Origin: Vibrio rhodolitus
GTDB taxonomy: Bacteria; Pseudomonadota; Gammaproteobacteria; Enterobacterales; Vibrionaceae
Direction: 5' to 3'
Assembly (NCBI RefSeq): GCF_003350325.1
Contig: NZ_QLYZ01000017.1
Span: 45,234-109,233 of the forward strand
DNA length: 64,000 nucleotides
Every line of letters starts with the position of its first letter. Position 1 is the first letter of the stretch. Of the stretch, positions 51,518-59,841 are shown one piece after another. A program made the position numbers and the translations under genes. Below the pieces are notes generated by a model, which did not search any database, was not told where the DNA came from, and worked only from the letters and a program-made list of their open reading frames with translations.

Positions 51518-53932
51518 ATGGCTACTCTCAAACATTCTATTCGACTACAGATGCTTCTCGCCAGTGCACTTATTCTTGGGCTTGTAGTCGCGTTTGCCTC
51601 TCTGAATCACTATTACAAAAGCATGGAAGCCGAACTGCGTGAGTTGCAAGTCTCCATCTCTGATTCAGAAGCGCTAATGCTGGAAGTTCGTCGCCAAGAA
51701 AAGGACTTTCTAAGCCGAGTAGATAAGCAATATATTGAAGCGACACTTAGCCGAGCTAACGAGCTCAAAGCAAGTATCGATAAAATTAAGCAAACACTTG
51801 AGAAATATCAGTTTGATTTTCAGTTTTCAACTGAAGATGTCATTGCGTCCGTCAACAGCTATTCACAGACATTTGAAAACCTTTCTAAAGTACAGTTGTT
51901 TATTGAAGGTGAGGATAAAACAGGTCTAATTGAAGAGTTTAAAAATGCTTGGTTTCAGTTAGAAAAGACGATGCTGGTCAATGGCGACGAGCGCTATCAT
52001 CAAACCATCATTGACCTTCAAGAGAGCACCTATTACTTTTTCCGTACGTTTGATGCTGAGCAGTTAGTCAACTCGCAGAATTTGCTGTTTAAACTCTCTT
52101 TTCTTTCAGCCGGAGATAGCGAACAAGTCCGTGATGTTATCTTCGCTTATCAGCAGAAATTTAATCAATTACAAAAAGCCTATCAAGAGTTGGGCTATAG
52201 CCACAATGATGGTCTACACGGAGCACTGCGTCGTGATATCCACGACGTAGAGAGTAAACTCGCGGTCATGCACAAGCACATCCCCGAGCAGATTCAGAAA
52301 CAATTGGAAGCCATTGATCACGAAACGCATCTAGTGATGTTGGTATTAACACTCTGCCTCGCCCTGATTTTAGGCTACGCAACTTGGTCGATCGCGAGAC
52401 TTGAGCGCAAACTGGTTAAATCGGAAACAGAAGCGCATATTTCTAACAAGGCCAAAAGCACCTTCTTGGCGAATATGTCACATGAAATTCGCACGCCGCT
52501 CAATGGCATCATTGGTATGTCACAAATAATTGCTGACACCACACTCACCCCCAATCAGCGTGATTACTTACATGCGATTGATACTTCGTCACAGACGCTG
52601 CTGATGTTGATTAATGATATTCTTGATCTGTCCAAGATCGAGTCTGGGCATATTGAAATTACATCTTACCCATCTGATGTGCGTGATGCAGTGTATGACA
52701 CCGCAGCGATGATCGCTGTAAAAGCAGCAGAGAAAAATGTCACACTCGATGTGGATATTGGCAGTGAAACGCCATTTAATGTCAAAGTCGATGAGCATCG
52801 ACTACGCCAAATCCTCATGAATCTTGTCTCTAATGCGGTTAAATTCACCGCACAAGGTAAGGTTACAATTAAAGTTGCCGCCGAAATGGATGCAGGGCAA
52901 TGCAACTTAACTTTCTCAGTTATCGATACCGGGATCGGCATCGACAACTCAAAACTTGAAGATATTTTCTCACCGTTTAAACAAGAAGATAGCTCAACCA
53001 CTCGTAACTTTGGTGGCACAGGGCTTGGGTTGAGTATCAGTCAGCAACTCGTTGCCTTGCTCGGTGGTCAGTTGCAGGTAGAGTCAGAGAAAGGTGTGGG
53101 CAGCCGCTTCTACTTCACCTTACCAGTAGAGGTGCTTGAACGTATTCCGCGCAAACAACCCACTGTTGCAGAACACGCCTGCATTGTTTGTCATGAAAAA
53201 CAAATCGCTGATGATTTAGAACGTTCTCTTCTGTTTTATGGCATCAACAAAGTCACTCATATCAGCAATATTTCCCACAGCGTAGATTGTGACGTTTTCT
53301 TTCTCTTGCATGGCGGCAGCCAAAGTACGCTGGAATATATTGAAAAGCTGCATAAGTTGTCTCCAGCAACGCCAATTATCATTATCCAAACCCTCGAATC
53401 TGGTGGCATTGATTATGAAGACAAAGTCGATGGCATTATTAAATACCCGATATTAGGCTCGCGTGTAATTAGTGCGATTACCCAATCAAAAGAAGCCATG
53501 AGAGAGAGGATGCTGCACTACAGCGCTAAAATTCAGCATCCACCACAAGAGAGAAAGCACAATGGTCGCGTTTTGATCGTTGAAGACAATCGCGTTAATC
53601 AACAAGTCGTCTCACTCTTTCTTAAAAAAGCCAGTTACGAATATGACATTGCCAATAATGGCTTAGAAGCGCTGAATAAAATCAAGCAAGGTCAGCGCTA
53701 TCAAATCCTGCTGATGGATTGCATGATGCCTGAAATGGATGGTTTTACCGCAACCGAAGAGATCCGTAGCCACGAAAAAACCAATAATTTACCGTCCACT
53801 CCAATTGTGGCGTTAACTGCCAGTGTGCTTGATCAAGATATCAAACGCTGTTTGGATGTAGGTATGGATGACTACCTCGCCAAACCGCTTAAGAAAGACA
53901 AGTTGTATTCGATACTCGAGAAGTATATTTAG
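51518..53932 (+). CDS. Hybrid sensor histidine kinase/response regulator
   Basis: 804 residues. TM1 about 12-30 and TM2 about 272-293 enclose a helical periplasmic sensor of 240 residues, coiled-coil-like as in chemoreceptor-type sensors. Kinase core: H-box ANMSHEIRTPLNG with His322, N-box ILMNLVSNAVKF, G-boxes DTGIGI and GGTGLGLSIS. A degenerate receiver-like region (about 550-660) lacks clear acidic residues; the C-terminal receiver has VEDNRVNQQ and phospho-acceptor Asp734 (LLMDCMMPEMDG). No HPt domain. It follows the fourth DUF3131 gene by 62 bases and is a candidate kinase for the REC-SpoIIE phosphatase. Confidence 0.9.
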   Translation: MATLKHSIRLQMLLASALILGLVVAFASLNHYYKSMEAELRELQVSISDSEALMLEVRRQEKDFLSRVDKQYIEATLSRANELKASIDKIKQTLEKYQFDFQFSTEDVIASVNSYSQTFENLSKVQLFIEGEDKTGLIEEFKNAWFQLEKTMLVNGDERYHQTIIDLQESTYYFFRTFDAEQLVNSQNLLFKLSFLSAGDSEQVRDVIFAYQQKFNQLQKAYQELGYSHNDGLHGALRRDIHDVESKLAVMHKHIPEQIQKQLEAIDHETHLVMLVLTLCLALILGYATWSIARLERKLVKSETEAHISNKAKSTFLANMSHEIRTPLNGIIGMSQIIADTTLTPNQRDYLHAIDTSSQTLLMLINDILDLSKIESGHIEITSYPSDVRDAVYDTAAMIAVKAAEKNVTLDVDIGSETPFNVKVDEHRLRQILMNLVSNAVKFTAQGKVTIKVAAEMDAGQCNLTFSVIDTGIGIDNSKLEDIFSPFKQEDSSTTRNFGGTGLGLSISQQLVALLGGQLQVESEKGVGSRFYFTLPVEVLERIPRKQPTVAEHACIVCHEKQIADDLERSLLFYGINKVTHISNISHSVDCDVFFLLHGGSQSTLEYIEKLHKLSPATPIIIIQTLESGGIDYEDKVDGIIKYPILGSRVISAITQSKEAMRERMLHYSAKIQHPPQERKHNGRVLIVEDNRVNQQVVSLFLKKASYEYDIANNGLEALNKIKQGQRYQILLMDCMMPEMDGFTATEEIRSHEKTNNLPSTPIVALTASVLDQDIKRCLDVGMDDYLAKPLKKDKLYSILEKYI

Positions 53933-54040
53933 TTAGTCAGGCATGGTTACACATATCCGTATTAACTCATGGCTGATTAATATTCAAATCTTGAACACTT
54001 ATGCCTATACTGCACACCCTTTTGCAAAAGACAGAACAGC

Positions 54041-54553
54041 ATGATCATTTTCACAACCAACTTTGGTGACATCACCATCGAACTCGACCAACAAAAAGCG
54101 CCGGAAACCACTAAAAACTTCTTACGCTACTGCAACGAAGGCTTTTACGAAAATACGCTGTTCCACCGTGTTATCGACGGTTTTATGATCCAAGGTGGCG
54201 GTTATGAACTTCGTGATGATGGTTTTGCTGTCAACATGGTAGAAAAACGCACCCACGCACCAATTGCTAACGAAGCATTCAACGGCTTAAAAAACCTGAC
54301 TGGCTCAATCGCAATGGCAAGAACAGATGCACCGCATTCTGCAACTGCCCAGTTTTTTATCAACTTAGAAGACAATGACTTCCTCGATCACAGCGGCAAA
54401 ACCAATTACGGTTGGGGCTATGCAGTATTTGGTAAAGTCACCATGGGTATGGATGTCGTGAATCAAATCGCCAAAGTCGATACGATTACGCGCTTCGGTC
54501 ATGAAGATATGCCAGCGCATGATATCGTGATTGAAAAAGTAACGGTTAAGTAA
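54041..54553 (+). CDS. ppiB: Cytoplasmic peptidyl-prolyl cis-trans isomerase B (cyclophilin)
   Basis: 170 residues. Starts directly with the beta strand [15 protein letters not shown] and has no signal peptide, so the cytoplasmic form. Active-site segments [35 protein letters not shown] and [14 protein letters not shown] are all present. It speeds proline isomerisation in protein folding. Monocistronic; a small GTCGG/CCGAC hairpin lies after the stop. Confidence 0.95.
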   Translation: MIIFTTNFGDITIELDQQKAPETTKNFLRYCNEGFYENTLFHRVIDGFMIQGGGYELRDDGFAVNMVEKRTHAPIANEAFNGLKNLTGSIAMARTDAPHSATAQFFINLEDNDFLDHSGKTNYGWGYAVFGKVTMGMDVVNQIAKVDTITRFGHEDMPAHDIVIEKVTVK

Positions 54554-54646
54554 GCGTTAAACTATAGGTGTCGGGGCTCTCAATGAAAGCGCCGACCCAA
54601 GCGCAAACAAAAGTCATCATAAATCGATAAAATCACTTTACGCTCA

Positions 54647-55324
54647 TTATGACCGTTCAAGGTCTTTCTCTTCATTACGCAGCAACAGATGCAATTTTTG
54701 GTAATCACTAATCTCTAACTTACCGTCGATTTTTCTAACCACGCCATTGTCGAGTAGCTCTTTGACTGCGCGTCGATACACGCGATCCGAGCAGCCAAAG
54801 CGGTCAGACTCATTGAGGGCAACAGTAAACGAACGGTTAGGTTTTAGGTTCTGCACGCGCTGCTCTATATCGTAGGCGATTCGCGCCGTAATTGGGTTGA
54901 GCAGCTGAAAGATTAAATTGCGCGTGGCATTTTGATAGTTGATCGCAAGGTTTTTGGCTAAGAAAACGGCGACTTCACTATGCTCAATGACTATCTTTTC
55001 AAACAGAGAAATCGGGATCGCTTTTGCCACGAGATCGTCATAGGCTTTAATGCTGAATTGGCAGGGCTTACCAGTAAAGGCTTCCATCTCACCAAAAATC
55101 TGATTGATGCAGAAGAACAAACCAAAGCTGAACACGCGCCCATTATTGCAAGATGATTCGATAGTACACATATTCATATCGACCAAGTAGATGGTATCAA
55201 CCACCTGATCTTGCCTAAGGATATACTCTCCTTTCGCAAACGCCTTCTCTTTGGGATTACTCTGATTAATTAAATCGAGCAACAACGCTTGTCCACGTTC
55301 AGCAATAGACTCAAAGTGACGCAT
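54647..55324 (-). CDS. Crp/Fnr-superfamily regulator, YeiL-like
   Basis: 225 residues. Cyclic-nucleotide-binding-like domain (about 1-125) with the NGRV...FGEMEAF pattern, dimer helix, then a C-terminal winged helix (about 155-215, CSDRVYRRAVKELLDNGVV). The N-terminal FNR cysteine cluster is absent; four cysteines sit inside the sensory barrel (region TIESSCNNGRV to GKPCQF), reminding of YeiL. Effector unknown. The gene lies downstream of the amidohydrolase gene but behind a terminator, so it is probably transcribed on its own. Confidence 0.8.
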   Translation of the reverse strand: MRHFESIAERGQALLLDLINQSNPKEKAFAKGEYILRQDQVVDTIYLVDMNMCTIESSCNNGRVFSFGLFFCINQIFGEMEAFTGKPCQFSIKAYDDLVAKAIPISLFEKIVIEHSEVAVFLAKNLAINYQNATRNLIFQLLNPITARIAYDIEQRVQNLKPNRSFTVALNESDRFGCSDRVYRRAVKELLDNGVVRKIDGKLEISDYQKLHLLLRNEEKDLERS

Positions 55325-55363
55325 AATACCCTTACCAATATGGATTCATCTGCAATTGATACT

Positions 55364-55391
55364 AAAACGGGCGCATCCGAAGACACGCCCG
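55364..55391 (-). terminator. Intrinsic terminator of the amidohydrolase gene
   Basis: CGGGCG / CGCCCG stem around a loop containing CTTCGG, followed on the minus strand by TTTT. About 60 bases past the amidohydrolase stop. Confidence 0.8.
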
Positions 55392-55449
55392 AGCAAGCTT
55401 TCCTAGCTATAAACGTTACTAGCTGGATTAGAAAGCTAAGTTTTGCCTA

Positions 55450-56868
55450 TTATTTGAGGGTTTTAGCAAAATTGCCAACTTTATCGGTAACTTTGCTCCA
55501 CTCTTGTTTGTGCTCAGCTAAATCAACCGTCAACAAACGTCCATTTTCGACAATGACTTTGCCATTAACTATGGTGTATTCGACGTTTTGTGGGTAGGCA
55601 GCAAATGCTATGGTTGAGAACGGATCGTAGTTAGGTTGCATGTTTGGCGAATCTGTTTCAAAAATCACGATATCCGCTTTTTTACCGACTTCCAATGAAC
55701 CGATTTCATCTTGCATATTCAGCGCACGTGCACCGCCAATAGTGGCAAGCTCCACCAGCTCATACGGCGAAAACTTAGAGTTATCTTGATGAATAGTACG
55801 CGCGTTCATCGCGGTATAACTCATCACCGTCAGCACATCGTTTTGGTTTGATGACATAGGGCCATCAGTTCCAATTCCCAAATCAATACCTTTACTGTGC
55901 ATCATCCAAGCCGGGCTTTGACCGTTTGCCCCTTTGAGGTTGGATTTAGGGCAGTGAACCACGCCAACGTTATGTTGTTTCACAAGCGCCATATCACTTT
56001 CATCTAAGTAGTTCATGTGAGCAGCAACTAAGTTGTCACCGAGCACATTGAGCGACTCTAAATACTCAACCACAGATTGCTCTTCGCTCATTTGTTTAGA
56101 GAACTTTCTCACTCCAGCATCTTCCCAGCGAAACTCTGCAAGGTGAGTGAGCATTGGCACATCGTATTTATCCGCCAGTTGTTTAGATTTAATCAGATAC
56201 TCGGCAGAAACAGTGTAAGGCGCGTGAGGAGCCACCGCTGGCACAATAAGCTCATGTCCTTGCCATTCTTTGATAAACTTTTCCGCATATTCCAAGCCGC
56301 CATAAGGCTGTTTGGCATCCACCACCGGAAAACCAATCACGGTCTCACCCATTACGCCGCGAATACCAACCTCAGCCACGGCTTTTGCCACTTCATCCTG
56401 ATGGTAATACATATCAGCAATCATAGTGGTGCCAGACAACGCCATCTCCATTGCTGCTTGGCGTGAAGCGGTGCGGATTAGTTGGCGATCAAGCATCTCT
56501 TTTTCCAGCGGGAACATCACTTGTTTTAAGCGGTTCTCTACCCCACTCTCGCCTAAACCACGAAATGCCGTCATGCCAATATGCGTGTGCCCATTAACCA
56601 TTCCCGGCATGACAATTTTGCCACGACCATCAATAACGCGCTCTGCACGGTATCCTTGCGCTACTTGCGCGTCACCAATAGCGACAATCTGGTTTCCCTT
56701 GATGACGATAGAACCGTTCTCAATGATTTGCGTCTTACCATCCATCGGTAGGATTTGGGCATTATTAATAATAATCGTTGCTTGAGTATTGGCGCTCACA
56801 TCAGAGGCATAGGCAGCAGTAGCAAGCAGGATGCTCGTTGCCAGTAGGCTTTTGCTTAATAAGTTCAT
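55450..56868 (-). CDS. Exported amidohydrolase of the TrzA/AtzA/SAH-deaminase group
   Basis: 472 residues. A signal peptide (about 1-26, cleavage near SANA) places it in the periplasm. Metal-dependent hydrolase motifs: MVNGHTHIGMTAFRG (two His), PHAPYTVS, HLAEF, AAHMNYLD and GTDGPMSSNQND (metal Asp). This is the cytosine-deaminase-like amidohydrolase superfamily, close to S-adenosylhomocysteine/methylthioadenosine deaminases and triazine hydrolases. Cytoplasmic members lack a signal, so the periplasmic location suggests a scavenging role on purine- or pterin-like compounds. Substrate not predictable. Confidence 0.82.
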   Translation of the reverse strand: MNLLSKSLLATSILLATAAYASDVSANTQATIIINNAQILPMDGKTQIIENGSIVIKGNQIVAIGDAQVAQGYRAERVIDGRGKIVMPGMVNGHTHIGMTAFRGLGESGVENRLKQVMFPLEKEMLDRQLIRTASRQAAMEMALSGTTMIADMYYHQDEVAKAVAEVGIRGVMGETVIGFPVVDAKQPYGGLEYAEKFIKEWQGHELIVPAVAPHAPYTVSAEYLIKSKQLADKYDVPMLTHLAEFRWEDAGVRKFSKQMSEEQSVVEYLESLNVLGDNLVAAHMNYLDESDMALVKQHNVGVVHCPKSNLKGANGQSPAWMMHSKGIDLGIGTDGPMSSNQNDVLTVMSYTAMNARTIHQDNSKFSPYELVELATIGGARALNMQDEIGSLEVGKKADIVIFETDSPNMQPNYDPFSTIAFAAYPQNVEYTIVNGKVIVENGRLLTVDLAEHKQEWSKVTDKVGNFAKTLK

Positions 56869-57009
56869 TTTGACACCCTAAAAATAAAATCCACCAATCC
56901 TAGTTTTAGGGTGTATTGCTCGATAGGACATTTGTCCGAATAGTGATTGTTGATTTCACAAAACGGTTAACTGATAGGATGGCTATGGCAGTTCAAAACA
57001 CTGTAAAGG

Positions 57010-57819
57010 CTACTCTGACTCACTTAGCGCAAATTGAATCTCATCAGAAGAAAACCCTTTACGGCTTAGCATCGCGTAAGCCTTACTGCGCTCACTATGA
57101 ACACTAAGGTCATACGATTTTTTACCGAGCTGTTCAAGGCAAGAGGTGTAGAAGTCGAGTTGTTCTGAGTTAATCAGCTTTTCAACTAGGGCATCAAGGT
57201 CGGTAATATCAATTTTACGTTGACGCAGCTCTTGGCGAATCACCGTCAGTCCTTTGCCTTTGCGGGCATATTTGAGCACTTCCTTTTCGAGATCCGCTTT
57301 TTCAGCCTTAATCTCAAGGTTGGTTTTCAGTTGTTCGAAACAAGCATGCTGTTTTATCGCTTGGCTTACTTGAGCATAACTAAAGCCGCGCTTTTGCAGC
57401 GTCGCGATAAGCTTTTCTTTGCTCATGGTAAACGCCTGATAATAGTTGTTCACCCGTTGATTAAGCATGGCTTGCTCATCTATGTTTAGTGCCGCTTTCA
57501 CTTTGGCGATGGCTTCATTAACTAGCGACTCATCGAGCCCTTTCTTTTTGAGTTTGTCGCGAATGTACGCACTGCCATACTCATTGAAAAACGAGCGCTC
57601 GGTGAACTGCTCAGCAAACTCTTTGTCGGATTTTAAATACCCAAAACCACGCAGCTTTTCTAAGGTATCGTCAATCCACTCTTGGTTGTCCGTCTTTAAC
57701 CGCAACTTCGCTAACAGCTCTGCTTCAGTGAGATCCTTCTGACCTAAGTGCCATAGCGCTGAGTTCATTACACTTTCAATGCGTCTGGCTTTTCTTACTC
57801 GGTTTTCTTCTGGCTGCAA
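57010..57819 (-). CDS. Long RecX-family protein
   Basis: 269 residues from a TTG at 57819; an ATG at 57768 (MNSALWHLGQKDL) would give 252. The RecX pattern is clear: ALWHLGQKDLTEAELLAKL, FGYLKSDKEFAEQFTERSF, then KLKKKGLDESLVNEAI. RecX of Vibrio beside recA has about 150 residues; this one adds a further run of three-helix repeats (ATLQKRGFSYAQVSQAI, RQELRQRKIDITDLDALV, MLSRKGFSSDEIQFAL). It may modulate RecA filaments or have another role. No recA is nearby. Confidence 0.75.
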   Translation of the reverse strand: MQPEENRVRKARRIESVMNSALWHLGQKDLTEAELLAKLRLKTDNQEWIDDTLEKLRGFGYLKSDKEFAEQFTERSFFNEYGSAYIRDKLKKKGLDESLVNEAIAKVKAALNIDEQAMLNQRVNNYYQAFTMSKEKLIATLQKRGFSYAQVSQAIKQHACFEQLKTNLEIKAEKADLEKEVLKYARKGKGLTVIRQELRQRKIDITDLDALVEKLINSEQLDFYTSCLEQLGKKSYDLSVHSERSKAYAMLSRKGFSSDEIQFALSESE

Positions 57820-57917
57820 ACTTGAGGGCTCGATTGTTGAAATGACACCTGAGAGTTTACACCAATCATAATCACAATGAAGCGCTAAATGCGTAGCCCT
57901 TTGACAACATATAATGC

Positions 57918-57945
57918 TTGTGTTGCGCTACTTGGCTGCTATTAT
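57918..57945 (+). promoter_or_regulatory. Promoter of the lysine-riboswitch leader
   Basis: Extended -10 TGC-TATTAT (57937-57945) with a weak -35 TTGTGT at 57918-57923, spacer 16. The transcript would begin near 57951, just before the aptamer. Confidence 0.5.
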
Positions 57946-57961
57946 GTCGCGGTAAACCCTT

Positions 57962-58182
57962 AATCAGTAGAGGCGCGCTGCCTATCAGTACCCGTGCGGA
58001 GGATGATCCCGATGATGCCGGAGAAAGGAGTCAGCGCCGAAGTCACTTGAGCCATCATGCCAAGTGGCTGGGTCTGTGTCGAATAGGCACAGAACTGCCA
58101 TAGTATTAATTCCTATGGAGCGCTACCTGAAGGGGTAACAAGTCTTTGTCATTCCTTCAGACGTCTTTGTTACACCTCTTTT
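57962..58182 (+). ncRNA. Lysine riboswitch (L box) with expression platform
   Basis: The aptamer (about 57962-58131) has the conserved pieces GAGGCGCG, GATGCCGGAGAAAGG, GTCAGCGCCGAAG and TGGCTGGGTCTG...AACTGCCA. P1 pairs CAGTAG (57965-57970) with CTACCTG (58123-58129). Downstream, CCTGAAGG (58126-58133) can instead pair with CCTTCAG (58154-58160), or GTAACAA (58135-58141) with TTGTTAC (58167-58173), followed by CTCTTTT. The first hairpin uses the P1 3' strand, so lysine binding would favour the second, terminator-like hairpin and switch the transporter off. Confidence 0.93.
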
Positions 58183-58220
58183 CGGTAGATCTCCACCTTA
58201 TTGCAGTAGGTGTAGAGATT

Positions 58221-59807
58221 ATGAACCTCATAAATTTTTCAGACTCTTTAATGTCTGTGATACCGCCAGTTCTGGCGGTGATTCTAGCCGTGACGACGCG
58301 TCGCGTGTTGCTATCACTTGGCGCAGGTATTATTGCCGGCGCTTTGATGCTAAACCATTTTTCCCCACTTGAAACAGCACATTACCTGTTTGGCAAAGTG
58401 CTTAGCTTAGTTTGGGCTGATGGCGCGCTAAACAGTGAAAATGCCAATATGATCATCTTTATGTTGCTACTAGGCGCTTTGATCAGTTTGATGAGTGTCT
58501 CTGGCGCAACGCAAGCTTTTGCCGATTGGGCAGCAGTACGCTGTAAAGATCGCCGCAGTGCTAAGTCTCTGACGGGTCTAATGGTATTTATCTTCTTTAT
58601 CGACGACTTTTTCCATAGTCTCTCAGTTGGTGCTATTTGTCGCCCAGTGACGGATCGCTTCCAAATCTCACGCGCGAAACTGGCTTACCTTCTCGACTCA
58701 ACAGCAGCACCTGTGTGCGTACTGATGCCGATTTCTTCATGGGGCGCTTACATCATTGCTCTGATTGGCGGCATCATGGCAGCTCATGGCGTAACAGACC
58801 AAAGCCCGATTTCTGCATTTGTTGAAATGATTCCAATGAACCTATACGCAGTGTTCACTTTGGTCATGGTTTTATGTGTGATCGCATTTCAGCTTGATAT
58901 CGGTCCAATGCGTAAGCATGAAGAATGGGCTCTAGAGGGTAAATTATGGGATGAGTCTCGAGGTCGTCCAACCGGTCTCGATATTGAAACGCCTGAGAAC
59001 AGCAACGGCGGCATGATCGATATGGTTTTGCCTATCCTAACGCTAACTCTAGCGACCGTTTACTTTATGATTGATTCAGGCTCAGCCGTTCTAACAGAAA
59101 AAGGTCTGCCATTTAGCGTGATCGGCTCATTTGAGAACACTAACGTTGGCTCATCATTAGTGTATGGCGCGATGTGTAGTTTGGTGGTTTCGATTGCGTT
59201 AGCACTGCGCCTAAAGCTAAGTGCTAAAACCTGGATGCAAGCCGCGCCGCAAGGTATCAGCGCGATGATGCCTGCGATTGTGATCCTATTCTTTGCTTGG
59301 ACGATTGGTTCAGTAGTACGTGACATGAAAACAGGCATGTACCTAGCTTCAATGGCAAACGGTAACATCCCAGTTGAAATGCTGCCGGCTGTGGTATTTG
59401 TGCTCTCTTGTGCGATGGCATTTGCAACCGGTACCAGTTGGGGCACCTTTGGTATCATGCTGCCGCTAGCGGGTGATATTGCTGCAGCAAGTGATGTTCA
59501 AATGTTGCTACCTATGCTTTCTGCCGTATTGGCGGGCGCAGTATTTGGCGATCACAGTTCACCAATCTCAAGCACCAGCATTCTGTCGGCAACCGGCGCT
59601 GGCTGCCACCATATGGATCACGTCCTAACTCAGCTACCTTACGCAACTTCTGTCGCTTTCGGTGCCCTACTCGGTTACGTAGCCATTGGTTATACCCATT
59701 CAGCAATGATCGGCATGGCAGTCAGCGGCGCTTGGTTCTTAATGTTCTGCTTATATGCAATGCGTAAGAATCAACCTATCTTAACTACCGCCAAAGCGGC
59801 AAGTTAA
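58221..59807 (+). CDS. NhaC-family transporter under lysine control (LysW type)
   Basis: 528 residues from the ATG at 58221 with TAGAGATT upstream; the frame to 58146 runs through the riboswitch terminator. About eleven membrane segments. NhaC-family features are FFIDDFFHSLSVGAICRPVTD, SSWGAYIIALIGG, FATGTSWGTFGIMLPLAGDI and GAVFGDHSSPISSTSILSATGAGC. The family includes Na+/H+ antiporters; members controlled by L boxes have been proposed as lysine transporters (LysW), and the riboswitch here supports lysine as substrate, probably with sodium coupling. Confidence 0.88.
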   Translation: MNLINFSDSLMSVIPPVLAVILAVTTRRVLLSLGAGIIAGALMLNHFSPLETAHYLFGKVLSLVWADGALNSENANMIIFMLLLGALISLMSVSGATQAFADWAAVRCKDRRSAKSLTGLMVFIFFIDDFFHSLSVGAICRPVTDRFQISRAKLAYLLDSTAAPVCVLMPISSWGAYIIALIGGIMAAHGVTDQSPISAFVEMIPMNLYAVFTLVMVLCVIAFQLDIGPMRKHEEWALEGKLWDESRGRPTGLDIETPENSNGGMIDMVLPILTLTLATVYFMIDSGSAVLTEKGLPFSVIGSFENTNVGSSLVYGAMCSLVVSIALALRLKLSAKTWMQAAPQGISAMMPAIVILFFAWTIGSVVRDMKTGMYLASMANGNIPVEMLPAVVFVLSCAMAFATGTSWGTFGIMLPLAGDIAAASDVQMLLPMLSAVLAGAVFGDHSSPISSTSILSATGAGCHHMDHVLTQLPYATSVAFGALLGYVAIGYTHSAMIGMAVSGAWFLMFCLYAMRKNQPILTTAKAAS

Positions 59808-59841
59808 AGCGCTAAGCCAGTTATGAGGAACACGACAAACG

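Noticed and set aside
54647..55324. True FNR oxygen sensor
   Set aside because: The N-terminal cysteine cluster needed for the iron-sulfur centre is absent.
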